Of a stretch of 64,000 nt of DNA, positions 1-11,826 are shown in pieces; position 1 is the first letter of the stretch, and each line of letters begins with the position of its first letter. Origin of the DNA: Tubiluchus corallicola. Taxonomy: Eukaryota > Priapulida > Priapulimorpha > Priapulimorphida > Tubiluchidae. Where the stretch lies: NCBI GenBank assembly GCA_030141605.1, contig JAQGDQ010000032.1, positions 724,065 through 788,064 on the forward strand. Reading direction: 5' to 3'. The notes beneath the pieces were generated by a model. It saw only the letters and a list, made by a program, of their open reading frames with translations. It did not search any database and was not told the origin of the DNA. The translations under genes and the position numbers were made by a program.

Positions 1-2724
1 AACAAATTACAGTGTTTCGTGGCATCTAGATAATTTTGTACCATGTTGCTGAAGGATGTCTAGGCTATGACACCGTAATTAGAATTCCGTAAAATAGTAT
101 AATTATTACACATCATTACCATATTTGTGCATTACTATATTATCATTACTATGTACATGATACATCATTATTATATTTACAAGTGCCAAGCTAATACATG
201 TATATACTTGACATTGCATTTAAACTGTAACCGTAATTATGCTTTGCAGTGAAACTATAAACGCAATTACGGTCTTTGCAGGCATCATAAACGGTAATAA
301 GCCATTTCAGTTCTGCATGATAACATGGAGGATTACACAGTAATGCTGTTAGGTGGCACAAAGCTTTCTACAGCAATAATCATGCTGTAGCCAGCTGAAA
401 TAATAGAATTATAGCACAACAGCGAGCCGGACATGATTGTGACAGATATTCAGATCGAGGGCAAAGACCGTGAAAGACGAAAGGTATTCTGAAACCACGG
501 CGGCGAAACTATTATGCAGACATAAGGAACGGATGGTGAAGGTGATCCTTATATAAGACTGTCATGGCAAAGGAAAAATAGAAATTTGACAAAATCAAAT
601 TTTGTCATTTCAGATCACCACGTTAAAAATATCTAACTGGCCGAATTAACGATGGATTTTAATAAATGTCGCTACATAACGCAGTGTAATTAGTACTGTT
701 TACAAATGTCACCATCTATTAAAATTATTATGAAACTAATGTAAAGTATGAAAATTACAGATCTGAACTAAGCGTTTTTTGTAATGATTTGAATGTTTGT
801 AATAATAAAAAACATTAATACATACAAGTGTATAAGCAATAGATTTTATATTTTATGTCTGATTACCGTAAATTTAACTACTTACCACTAAAAAAACCAC
901 TAACTTTTCGCTACTATGCATCATTTTAGCAAAAAACAGACTTACTATGAGTTGCCCAGATATTAGACATGTATAGTACAAAAAGACTCCAGTATATTCC
1001 TCCAGGTGTGCTATTTATCTGAAATAAAAAACTGCTATTAATGTTACAAAAAATCAGTTGTTTTCGTAAATTAAGTCAGGTAGACTTCTGTCTCATTCAA
1101 ATACCGCTGTACTTAATTTTTCTAATGTTTATTAATAGCTAAAACTAACGAAAAATACCAGTTGTTGAAATTAACAAGCTTAATACTAGTTACAGAAATT
1201 TGGCGTCTTTATTCTTAACGTAGTTTCTCATTCGTATTCGTAGCTGCATTCTTATGCATGACAGGACTTGTTTACAAATTTAATTTATTACTAAGAAACT
1301 GATTTTCGCGAAGTAACAACACACCAACGTGGAGTGACTTTTAAAAGCTTCTCTGCTTCATTAAGAAAATCAAACCATGATTGTGTTCTAGTTTGCTAAT
1401 TTTAATTACTTAAAAGTTGTAATTCGCCAATATATGTCCTCTAGTGAATACTTTGTACGGAGTCTACTCTCAAAGTTGCACGTGTTCACAGATGACGTCC
1501 ATTATAGGAGCCTTAACTAAAAACGAAGTCTTGAAAACTTGAATACGAATTGAACTGAATCGAATTATAGCCATATTTCAGAATGAGTTCCATATAAACA
1601 TACACACTGAAAAACAAATCATACCACTAAGTTATACATCTTTTATTTCAATATTTAATTTTATTATTTATTTAAAGAACTAAATTACGTTACTAGGTCA
1701 TACTAGGTTACTAGTTTAAGTTACAGCACAAATTAATATATATACATACGCAAATATGCATGCTATAAAATAAATCCAACATAACCGTTAGTAAAGAACA
1801 GGAAAAGTACACAAAACTACACATGCAGTTATTGCACACAGTCTACGAAGGCATAGTTAATTTTGTGTTTTACAACAGATTGGATTTTTTTAAAAAACAC
1901 AACCAGTAACACATTTTTACGTTAATTTAGCGATTTCACATTCAGAAAAGTAAATTTGTCAATCGCAGACAAATTAAAAAGTGGGTGGGGGAGGAGAATT
2001 TCTGAAATGGCAGTAAATAACATTGAGCCTGTTCTTGAATCTCATCATTTTTGCATTCAATTGAAAATGTTTTTCATCTTCGTTTTTTTTGTTCGTTTTA
2101 CATTGTTGGCATATGCTTTCTATATGCACTAAACTCGCACTTTGGTAAAAAATTGATCTCGTTTTTTATGAACTTTGGATAGCTATTGGACTGAAATTTT
2201 GTTTAAATTGGTACACTCGTAGTTTGTTATTCTTCGATGCACTGCCAGAATTTTGTAGTTTCTTTTTCTAGCAGCTTTTATAATTATTATGAAGTTTAGC
2301 CTTTAAAGCATTCAGAAATGATTTCGATTGCGGGCGACACCTTGAAGCACAACAATGAAAAAAACAGATAATAACCAGCAATTTACGTTTTCATTAAGCA
2401 ACTTTTCGTGTTCTATAAGTAAGTTTGATATATTAATGAGTCGTATGGAGAATCTAATATTAAGCCACTATTTTCTAGTTCTACTTATTGCGTTTATTTC
2501 AATGGAATAGCGGATTCTCTGCATACGCAGAAAAACATAAAAAATTCCATAGTTCAATAACAAATTCCGTAATAATTTAGTGATCGAAAATCAAGCAGGC
2601 GTTGCCCGCGACAAATCTACGCTATCAGATGATACACTACGCCTTAAATGTTTTTCTTCTGTACAGATTTTTTTGTAATTTTGATTTCGTTTAATTTTGT
2701 AATTCAGTTTTTGTCTTTTCCAAA
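1..2724. other. AT-rich noncoding stretch, nothing recognised
   Basis: No exon, RNA gene or clear mobile element could be supported here on either strand. All open frames are short and of low-complexity composition. A short echo (a TAAACG-type motif followed by TTTGCAG) recurs around positions 245-300 but is too weak to call a repeat family. Confidence 0.6.
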
Positions 2725-2793
2725 TTGACAATACAATATAATACAATACAATACAATACAATACAATACAATACAATACAATACAATACACGA
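2725..2793. repeat. (ATACA)n pentanucleotide microsatellite
   Basis: About thirteen nearly perfect tandem copies of the five-base unit AATAC. Its translation in several frames gives artificial Tyr/Ile/Val/Leu-rich open frames, which should not be read as genes. Confidence 0.95.
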
Positions 2794-4859
2794 TACAAGA
2801 CAACGCAACCCTCCAGTGGGAACACTAGCCAGCGAGTTCGCTTCAAAAAGAGAACTTTTGTTTTCTTCATGTTAATAGTGACTTCTAATTTATTCATGCA
2901 ATTCACGTATTTATCAGTGAGCTGTTGCAAACCTATTATGGTAAAGGCGATAAGCGAGTGTCATCAGCATAGATCCAGTGATTTGCTTAAATATTGCCAG
3001 TGAAGCAACCTAGGTGCATAGGTGTTCGTTAGAGTATTGTCGACATCATACATATACGAATTGTTAAATTTTGGAGACAAGAGACTGCGAGGACTCAACC
3101 CATTAGAAACAACAAAATTAGCACATAAAGCTTCACATCTAATATTACAATCACGTGTGGACACTGAGATTCAAGCAATTTACATGTAGTTTCCAGTAAT
3201 TCAGTTTATCGAAAGCTGTAAACGCATCTGTGAACCAGTATGTGAGCACAGCTATTTTTCTCTATGTAAACGTTTATAATTTCGTTTAGAATGAAAGTGT
3301 AAACTTCAGTGCCACGCTTGTAAGTATGTAAGTTTGGATTTGTAACCAAACTGGTTAGATGCTATTACCAGATAATTACCATACTGCATGATAATAATAG
3401 ATTCCAGAAGTTAGTACAGCAACCGGATGATTGTTGTTAGCGTTAGTCAGGTTTCCATTTTTTTTCTTCACCCGAAGGCACGATCACACACGGTGCATTA
3501 AACTCTGAGGTAAGTAAGCATAAGTGATACATAAGGAAAAGACAATAGTTAATAATACAGGCAAACAGAGTGATGAGTATAAAAAGTTCTCGGCCATAAG
3601 GCCATCACAGCCAGCTGATTTATGTAATCTAAGTTTTTTATAGTATCATTTGCTTCGTTTGTGTATATGACAGGAATACTATTTAAATGTATGTGAAGCA
3701 AAGTGGCCCCATTTTTTGCAATCATTATCGTTATTCACACTATCAAAATGGGTTGGCAATGACCACCCCACATGTCCGCAAAAGTAAAAGAAATATGGGA
3801 CAGTACCTTGTCTTGGGGCATATGAATTCTCTTAATCGTTCATTTTTCTGTACGCCTGTACTTGTAATCTCCTCACTAATGGGATACTGTCGGAAGCATT
3901 CATTAAGTTGCAATTGACATTGATATTTTACCAGTTAGTTCTGTTCTGCCTTGTCGTTTTGGAAATATATATATAACAATGCCGCTGTTGACACCGTTAT
4001 GCAGCCTGTAGTAACTACTATAAACCACCATCTTAGTAGTTAAGCTGACTTATCAGCAGAGACATCTACTGACAAATGCCCTTCTATGGGCAGCCTTTTG
4101 AACTCTCTGGGGTAGAAGTTATATATCCCGTCTTCGTCCTGTAGTAAATTAGCAATTACAGCAGCGATTTAAAGAGAATATGACCATGTAATAGTCATTA
4201 ACTCAGCTGGCTTCCAAGCTGCAACTAGCCAACCACAGTATAATGTGACGTTGTTATAATAAATCACCAGGTTGAGACAACGAGGAGCATTTTAATGAAT
4301 TGACGTAGGTCCTACGTTATTATGCAGATCATCTCATTGCTTCTTCCGATTAGAAACAGGTTAGAAAACCATTACAAAGTACAGAGCCTGTATACCAACT
4401 TGACGACAGACATAGTAAAGTATCTTGCCTACCATAAAGGTTTATATGGAATCTACAGTATGTAGTGGGACAAACCAATTAAATTGTTAAATTTTCTAGA
4501 ACGGGAATGGAATGAGATTCCTTTTATCTTTACGGCTAAGCAAATCTCAAAAGTGTGTTATGCAGCCAGGTATAATATAGCTGATAGCATACTATTATCT
4601 TCGCTGTGATGAACTCTGCTGATTATTGTTTGACGCAGCCGTTTGCATAAGGAAGAAATGAGCCATCGCTGAAACCATTAAGTACAAAACACTTTAATTA
4701 AATGAAAACGAGCTATCTTCGTCGATTCATCGATGTTAGCTAGTATCTTCCCGCAGCAAAACACTTTCTACTTTTGCTTTATCTAATTTCCTAACAATAG
4801 CTCATTTCACCCAGACATTACTGACTCGTGCCTTTGCCCGCATTTTCTGTTGTATATAT
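2794..4859. other. Noncoding stretch, nothing recognised
   Basis: Short open frames only, none with a recognisable domain, flanking splice signals or a convincing start context. No repeat family is evident. Confidence 0.55.
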
Positions 4860-5330
4860 AGAGTAGCAGAGCTATATAAATGATTATAGTAAAATGATCA
4901 TTCCGGTAATAAATAAAGTTTTTTAAAATAGTATTTATCTAATTATGGCAGATAAACCGAAGTCTCCGGGAGCGGAATACAGGAAACAGAAAGTAAAAGA
5001 GCTGGCGAGTGGGGACATTGAATAGCAAAAAGATTCGGCCGCTAATGAAGTACTTGCAATCAGACCAGAGCTGTGGTTGCGACAGTGATGAAGATTGCTC
5101 CTCAAAAGTCCCACATGTACAATGGGGTCATAAATTCAATTTCAGATTCAATCAACACAATTAAATACACTTAATTAGTACACTGTAATGTATGTGTATA
5201 AACCTAACACACAGGTGCCATTACATTTTATTATAATATTATACAAGAAAAATTAAATTTTCGGCTGCGGTGAAGACTGTGGTGGAAGGGATTGACCGTT
5301 GAGGACAGGGCTCTAAATTTTTTTAGGGCG
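4860..5330 (+). mobile_element. Degraded hAT-like DNA transposon, copy 1
   Basis: This stretch matches a second one at about 52,558-52,830; both begin with AGAGTAGCAGAGCTAT and both contain an ATG followed by GCAGATAAACC. Translated, this copy begins M-A-D-K-P-K-S-P-G-A-E-Y-R-K-Q-K-V-K-E-L, followed by S-G-D-I-E and then an in-frame stop. The SGAxYRK...K pattern is, from memory, typical of the N-terminus of hAT-type transposase-like proteins of the zinc-finger MYM group. No full transposase, terminal inverted repeat or target-site duplication was found, so this is a dead fragment. The family assignment is inference; the homology between the two copies is seen directly. Confidence 0.5.
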
Positions 5331-7239
5331 TCAAACTATCTAAAGACGGCCTTGGATTTGGAATGGCATAAAATTTGTATAATTCAGAAAGCAGTCGCAG
5401 TGTATCCAGTGTGTCAATAAAGCGTTACGTATTGTAACTTCAAGGTAACTTTAGTAAGACAGAAATAATGTCGATTTACGTTCTTGTAAGTTTTCTGCAA
5501 TTTTTCGTTACACTTACATATAATATAACCTCTCAGTTGCTTAAATCTAACTGCGCAAACAATTTGTGCACCAAAATTTTAATTTGGCTAAACGCAGATG
5601 AAAGAATTTGACTCATACCGGCGTTCATACCTCATATTATTCCAACAGGCGCGCTATTAAGTTTTAAAGTGTCTGTGCAAGTCTGAGTATGTATTGTGCA
5701 CCTTTTTATTTTCTTTGCTGTGTACTTTTTCCATTTAAATAGTGGTTGTATAGTTTTGAGTTTTTTCTGTGCAATTTTTGGTTTCTGTAGCGTACTTTTG
5801 TGAAAGTCAAATTGCCTTTGTGCAACATGAATACTAAAATTTTTAAGTTAGCGTAGCATTTTCTTTTCTTCGAGTAGTGCGTGATCGCCTGCACCTTTCT
5901 GTTCAAGCCGTGTCCCTAATTTGTCAATTCTCAGAAGAGGAAGAAGCACTTGGTTTTATGTTGGTCGATATCCAGAACAATTTACATGAAAGCTTTCCTA
6001 ATTCAAAACCTACCTATTATCTTAAACACTAGAGTGCGTCCATTATACAAGTGTAGTTACACACGTTAGGCTTCATTTATGTTAAAAGGAATATTAGGAG
6101 AACGCATTTGAGTTTCCATTAAACAGGAACTATTCAGGCAAAGATGAATATTTGGAGAAGCGTGTTCAGTTAAAGCTCATGTGGTGTCTTTGTGAAAGGT
6201 AGCATTTGTTCGCTTTCCCGCGCTCAATGCGCTGTGCAAACGATCCCATCTCGTAAATGGCTTCCCTGCACGGGTTATTATGAACACAGCTGCAACAGTT
6301 AAGCAATGAGGAATAGCCTGTCAAATACGTTGAAGAAATTCGTTTGCCAGTTGTAGTCTGCATGCATTGACTCTTGAAGTAGTTTTAAGACTGATTAGTA
6401 AATGAAATGTAAAGACACCGCATATTATTTGACATCAGCAGGCCTAATATGGCACCACTTCGAGGCACCACCACCAATAATTTAATCTTTCGATTCCGTG
6501 ATTAGAAAACTAACATTACTAACTGAAAGTAATGATAACCCTAGGCTAAGCTATCAAACATGATTTAGAATTAATTTCTTGTTACTGTTATTGTTTTTAG
6601 ATCGCCTCAGGATTTCATGAGGATCAAAATAGCAAAAGTTTAAAACGTTCAGCTGTTTTACGCATTATTCTTGGCTTCGACCAGGCTGGCTTATAAACTG
6701 GGTTAATATTGGAAGAAAATAGCGACACGTTGACACTGCGGATATAAACGTTCATTCAATTATTCATTCATTCCAACGCGCCATTCACTCATTTATTTAT
6801 TTGATCATGCAATTTTTCATTTTTTCGTTCAACTACTCATTCATGTACTCGCTCTCAATTATTCAGTTATTCATTCATTTATTTTCCTACATATGATCAA
6901 TACATATGCTTTCGTGTGTAGACAGCTCTCGAATTTTAAATTCTAATATGTGAAGTGAGCGTAATCACATTATTGATGACTTGGGCTACGAGGCTGTGCT
7001 GTATCATAAAATTTATAATTATGAAAAATGTGATTGCTACAGAGTTATTTTAGACAATAATGCAATGGCTTGTCGTAATGTGATCAATTTTCATTCACTT
7101 TTTAATTTAGAACTTTTGCTTTCACAAAAGCTAGACCATAGCTCACCTCTGTAAGGAGGGGGAGACGGGGCAGACATAATTTAAGTTTACGGAAATTCTG
7201 TATAAAATTCTCATAACAATGACGTAATCACAGCCTGAT
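5331..7239. other. Noncoding stretch, nothing recognised
   Basis: No supportable exon or RNA. A run around 6,745-6,890 is rich in ATTCATTCA-type repeats (loose tetranucleotide tract). Confidence 0.5.
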
Positions 7240-7305
7240 AATCAGCCTCGAACCGCACAGTGAGCTAAAACCTCAGTGCGGTTCCTGGCGCCGACCAGCT
7301 CACTT
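7240..7305 (-). repeat. tRNA-like block with box A and box B motifs (possible SINE head)
   Basis: On the minus strand, TGAGCTGGTCGGCGCC (7287-7302) resembles a polymerase III box A, and GGTTCGAGGC (7245-7254) resembles a box B. Spacing is close to that of a tRNA. The middle does not fold as a normal anticodon arm; it forms a hairpin instead (AACCGCAC at 7251-7258 pairing with GTGCGGTT at 7276-7283). This is best read as a decayed tRNA-derived SINE head; chance similarity cannot be ruled out. Confidence 0.3.
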
Positions 7306-7487
7306 CATTAGTGAATTATAGCTGCTTGTGTATATATGGTTCATACTCACCTTACCCATGTTGTTACGTTTACAATAAAAGGTTTCTCTAAAACAATACT
7401 CGCTGGTTTTTGGTTGGTGTTCATCGTTATTTCAATAGCCTTAATTAATAAGGAATTACTCAGTAAGAATAGCGCGCGTGAGCAGAA

Positions 7488-7531
7488 ACACACACACACA
7501 CACACACACGCACGCACGCATGCACGCACGC
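7488..7531. repeat. (CA)n / (CACG)n microsatellite
   Basis: Simple alternating CA repeat passing into ACGC units. The open frames running through it on both strands (His/Thr- and Cys/Val-rich) are artefacts. Confidence 0.95.
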
Positions 7532-8154
7532 TCATGGACTTAGTTTGTAGGCTAAATCAATTGCAAGTTCTGAAATTTTTGAGACAAAATCCGACAATTT
7601 TGTGAAAACACTAAAAAATGTCATAGCGCTCCATTCCTTGGCTTCCTCATTCATAATTCATACCCAGCATGGAATCTATAGCTTGAAGAAGTAGAAACTG
7701 GCTTCGCACAGACGAAACTGACGCCAGGTGGTTTTGACATCAAGAGGGTAAACATGTTCAAGTGAAAAAAACGTATTCAAACCGTGTGCTGTTGATAACT
7801 TCATAACAATGTTGACTTTTAATGGAGATATTTTATGATTTATTGTCAATTAGTCAATATTGTGATTTAGCATCATCTTTATGATTCATAGACTGGAGCT
7901 TAGTTTTTAATAAAATATATTAAAGCAAATAGATTACAGACCTCAGAATTATTAAATTTTTGCGCATTAGTATACATACTTTTGTTGTTCATCACTATAA
8001 GCCCTGGTTTGTATTCATTATTTACATTCACATTTTTGTTAGTTTTCATTTAAATCACACCGTCACAGCTTTTTAACTAATTCAATATCTGAGTCCCTAC
8101 CCAGATGTCTACCCTGCACAGTTCGCGACTCTGCGCACTATAGTTCTGGAGTTC
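7532..8154. other. Noncoding stretch, nothing recognised
   Basis: No supportable feature on either strand. Confidence 0.5.
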
Positions 8155-8480
8155 ACTGTTAAAACTCGAAGTGGCCATTGTCCTGTATTCTGACCTTTTG
8201 ACCAAGGTCTGAAGTCACCGTATTATTGTCAACGCCTTTGACTCAGGTATCTGTCCTGCAATTTCATGACCCTAACCCTCTATATGTTTGCGGGTTAACG
8301 TGCGAGTTAACATAACAAAACAACAATAACTACAATAATTCGAAATATTATAATAATGCATTATACAATAATACGAATACGAATAACATGGGTTCTCTTA
8401 GATCTGTGATGTTTACGAATAACTTGTGGACAGTAAAACATTACATGAACGAACGCGCAAGTTTGATATTCCTTTTCGGG
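8155..8480. repeat. Dispersed repeat, copy A (uninterrupted)
   Basis: Shares about 230 bp of clear similarity with 10,040-10,272: the phrases AGTGGCCA.TGTCCTG, ACCAAGGTCT/ACCGAGGTCT, GGTTAACGTG and ACATAACAAAACAACAA occur in the same order. It continues with GGTTCTCTTAGATCTG... (8390 onward), which is matched at 11,095-11,160. Copy A therefore gives the uninterrupted order of the element. It has no coding capacity and its class is unknown. Confidence 0.7.
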
Positions 8481-8799
8481 GTGTTGAAGTTGCTCACACC
8501 ATTGTACTGGGTGCTGAGTATACAGGCATCAAGCGTGTTGACAACAAGCGTCAGTTATATTCATTTATACACCTAGCGTTTAGATTCACATGATTGTTCC
8601 CACATTTGATAGTTCCCGTTTAATTTTATTTATTACTACATGGCATTACGTATTAGCACTTACACTCCACTATCTAAAAATCACTTTCTTCACCACTATT
8701 TATTCCTTGTCATACTCTTTAATACCTTAATCAAAATACAAACAACGTTCAGACAAACACACATACATAATATATTCAATATTTGCCTTTGAGATATTG

Positions 8800-8985
8800 T
8801 ATTACTTACAATAGGTGTATATAATACTGGCACCACGAAAAAAAGACAGGATAAGAACCCATATATATATTTGAGCCAATGCAGGTGCAAACGAGATTCG
8901 AATTCAAGCCATGACACTTGAACAGCAGCATCACCACAGTTCATCGCCTTTATCACTTCTCCTTTCGTACTGATCATGAAGGAGA
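8800..8985 (-). mobile_element. Degenerate tRNA-derived SINE-like element
   Basis: Read on the minus strand from about 8980, the sequence has a box A-like AGAAGTGATAAAGGCGATG followed about 40 bases later by GAATTCGAATCTCG, a good polymerase III box B (GTTCGAATC core). The order and spacing match the SINE at 60,727-60,945, whose box B is GAGTTCGAATCTCAC. It ends toward 8800 in an AT-rich tail. It is too diverged to fold as a functional tRNA. Confidence 0.4.
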
Positions 8986-10035
8986 AACTGTATTAGCAAG
9001 AAAAAGGCATTATTATAGTGTTCAATTAAAACTAATATGAAATGCAAATGGCTGCTACAAATTAAAAATCAATACAATTATGACAGAAGTGTGTGACTGG
9101 CAACAGCTGTTTTCGTTTTTGAATTACAAAGCTCTAAATGACGCAGAATTTAATGAAAAATCATTTAACTGCTTAAAAAGCGTGAAACGCATTTCAAAAG
9201 TTTTTCTGTACGATTGGAAGTGGTTGTATGTTTATGTACAAAACAGAGCTAATGAAATTTAATACATGGTCGATCTCTTGTATATTAGTCATGGTTATTG
9301 CAATTGTTTGTACTAGTGCAGAGACTAAATAATCTTTTCATGTTCCTTACAAAAGACCTACAAAAATAATTACTGTTTGGTAGAATGTACATATAATGCG
9401 TGGATGGAATGGTTTGCATATCATTTACTGCCGCATGTATTGCTTTGAAACCAAAAGTTATTCTAAAACACATGAAAAATGGCGGTTTGCTCTGATTCAA
9501 AACGATATTTTAATAATTGTTTGTGTTATTTGAAAACCTTAACTCGAATGTAATCTATAGTTGTGCATTGTTTCTGAAAGAACAAGAACCCTTCCTGAGT
9601 GCCTACATGTTAACCTCCCCCCAACCCTCCATACATTGTGTAGACGTCAGCATCGAAAGCCGCATTCAGTTTCATGAAGAAGTGGCGGAGAAGTAGGACT
9701 TCTAAATTTTCGGAGCTAGCCCAGCAATACTCCATAAAAAGGGAAAGTCGAGAAAAGATCTCTATTATTCTGTCGGTAATGCCCAGTGTACATCCGATCG
9801 CGCATTACAAGCCTTAGCACTTTTTGTGAAATGTATGCAACAACAACAGCAACAGCAACAGCGACGGCGAAAACTACAACGACAACAATGTGAGCAAATA
9901 ATTGGCACCGACTAATTTTTTCGAGGCATGTCGTTAACTTGTTTGAATTCCTTAAATGATCTGCAATATAATAATAAAAAGCAGTAATAAAACTCAATAA
10001 AATTTTCTTTAAAAACTAAGGTTTCGGATATAAAC
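8986..10035. other. Noncoding stretch with a CAA/CAG-rich tract
   Basis: Positions 9838-9896 are a trinucleotide-rich tract of CAA, CAG and CGA units. No gene or RNA is supported elsewhere in the stretch. Confidence 0.5.
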
Positions 10036-10272
10036 ACTTAAGACTCAAAGTGGCCAATGTCCTGCGTCCTTGATCCTATGACCGAGGTCTCAGATCATCA
10101 TATGTCTCAGATTGTCAACTCCTTTGGCCCAAGTGCCTGCTCTGCAAGTTTCATGATTCTAAACCCAATATGTTTGAGAGTTAACGTGAACTAAAGTTGA
10201 CACATAACAAAACAACAACAACTACAATAACACGAAATATTGTAATAATGCGTAATACAATAATATGAACTA
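10036..10272. repeat. Dispersed repeat, copy B (left part)
   Basis: Homologous to 8,160-8,375. It stops at about 10,272, just after ACAATAATATGAAC; its continuation reappears at about 11,073. Copy B therefore appears to be split by an 800-bp segment that copy A does not have. Confidence 0.7.
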
Positions 10273-11072
10273 GCAAAGGCCCCGCAAAAGATTTTGCGTA
10301 TAAATACACGTGTAATCAATAATACGCGAACATCCTACACAGTCCTCATTTATAACACAAAGCCCGTAACATCATGCCTACTGTTTGTTTAACTAACGCA
10401 AAGCCTGTAGCTTTTTGCTGAATTAAAGTTATAAGCAGAGTAGAGTACAATGGATGACGTCAGAACAATGCCTTTGCGTCAGCAGTTTTCTAAGTGAAAA
10501 TTGCCGAAAATAGAACTCCTAATTAACTCGTTGATACTCCTCTCGGTGGACCTGCCCTAAAATATAACCCACATCATCGTGTAGCCCTGTCCTTCCTCTT
10601 TGCAAAGAGCTATATGTCTCCTTCCGAGAATCCCACCAGGCGCCGCTAGAACGTTTTTTCAGCATGCTGTTTGATCAAAATTTCGAAAAAATCGCGAGTT
10701 GGGTCCGGAAAAACGCCCGTTGCGGGACGCCGTGGCCCTCTCGGGAACTCTAAATAGGCCTATGACACCCACCGCTAAACGGGCTATCTATCCACACACA
10801 GCACCACCCTCGACCCGTTCCCGTTCTCTACATCTCAGCCGTATAACTTTTGCAAAAAACGGCCGAAAAATGGCCATTTTTGGAGGTTTTTCGCCTCCCG
10901 TTCCTCCCGGTGGGCCCGATTCGAAAAATAAACCCCCAATGAGACGACACTAGATCGAGACCTTTCGTTTGATATATAGATCGCCGCAAATGGTGCCCTC
11001 GTCCTGGCTGTAGCCTCGAATCTTATATATAAATAAATATATATATTAAGATACCAAGAATATTAATATAAG
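10273..11072. mobile_element. GC-rich segment interrupting repeat copy B
   Basis: An 800-bp block sits between the two halves of a dispersed repeat that is continuous at 8,155-8,480. From 10,500 to 10,990 it is far richer in G+C than its surroundings, with runs such as TCGAAAAAAT and CCGTTCCTCCCGGTGGGCCC. An open frame at 10,699-10,953 lacks an ATG start and has no recognisable domain, so I do not call it a gene. Insertion of an unclassified mobile or satellite-like sequence is the simplest reading. I could not identify target-site duplications. Confidence 0.45.
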
Positions 11073-11160
11073 AGTATAGATACGAATTATATGGTCTCTC
11101 TCTTAGATCTGCAGTGCTCATGAATAACGACTACGTGAACGAACTCGTAACTTTGGTGTT
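11073..11160. repeat. Dispersed repeat, copy B (right part)
   Basis: Matches 8,370-8,455 of copy A (shared phrases TACGAAT, TCTCTTAGATCTG, ATGAATAAC/ACGAATAAC and TGAACGAAC). It completes the interrupted copy B. Confidence 0.6.
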
Positions 11161-11691
11161 TCATATTTTTCATATTTTCAATTTCACAACCCCGAAGAAG
11201 GATTTTTAAATCCGAAAGTTCAGTTTTCAAAGAAAATTTTACTGGATTTTTGACAGACTTTCTTAGTGCTTCTGTTGTTTGAAAATGGCTAGAGACCCAG
11301 TAGATATAGATATATTTTTGACCTATAATTATTGTTTCACAGTGTCATTAGTAACTTCCTTACTGCGCCCTAATGCAACGGCTCGAATGTCGTCTGCTTG
11401 TGAGCGAGATCAGAATCTTCCCATTCCCAGGGTATTTTAGATGGTCAGTATTACTCTTAATTTGTAACACGAAAGGAAAAGATAGGCATCGATCGGATAA
11501 AGCTTGCTGTTCTTGTAGATGTCACAGTGCTGCAGTTGTTTTAAACGAGTGCCTGTACTGTTTTGTTGGAGAATAAATGAAATGCAGACGGCTTGGGACG
11601 ATTAAACTCCCCGTGCTGCTGTGCAACATCATCCAGCAGGCCTGTCATGCAGCCGCTAAATGCATGGCATTGACTACGGCCTGAGACAGAG
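11161..11691. other. Noncoding stretch, nothing recognised
   Basis: Short open frames only; no splice-bounded exon could be supported. Confidence 0.5.
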
Positions 11692-11743
11692 ACAGAGAGA
11701 GATAGAGGGTGTGAGAGAGAGAGAGCGAGAGAGAGAGAGAGAG

Positions 11744-11825
<82 letters not shown>
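11692..11825. repeat. (GA)n followed by (GT)n compound microsatellite
   Basis: A GA-rich tract passes into about 38 GT dinucleotides. The Arg/Glu- and Val/Cys-rich or Thr/His-rich open frames crossing it on both strands are repeat translations, not proteins. Confidence 0.97.
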
Positions 11826-11826
<1 letters not shown>

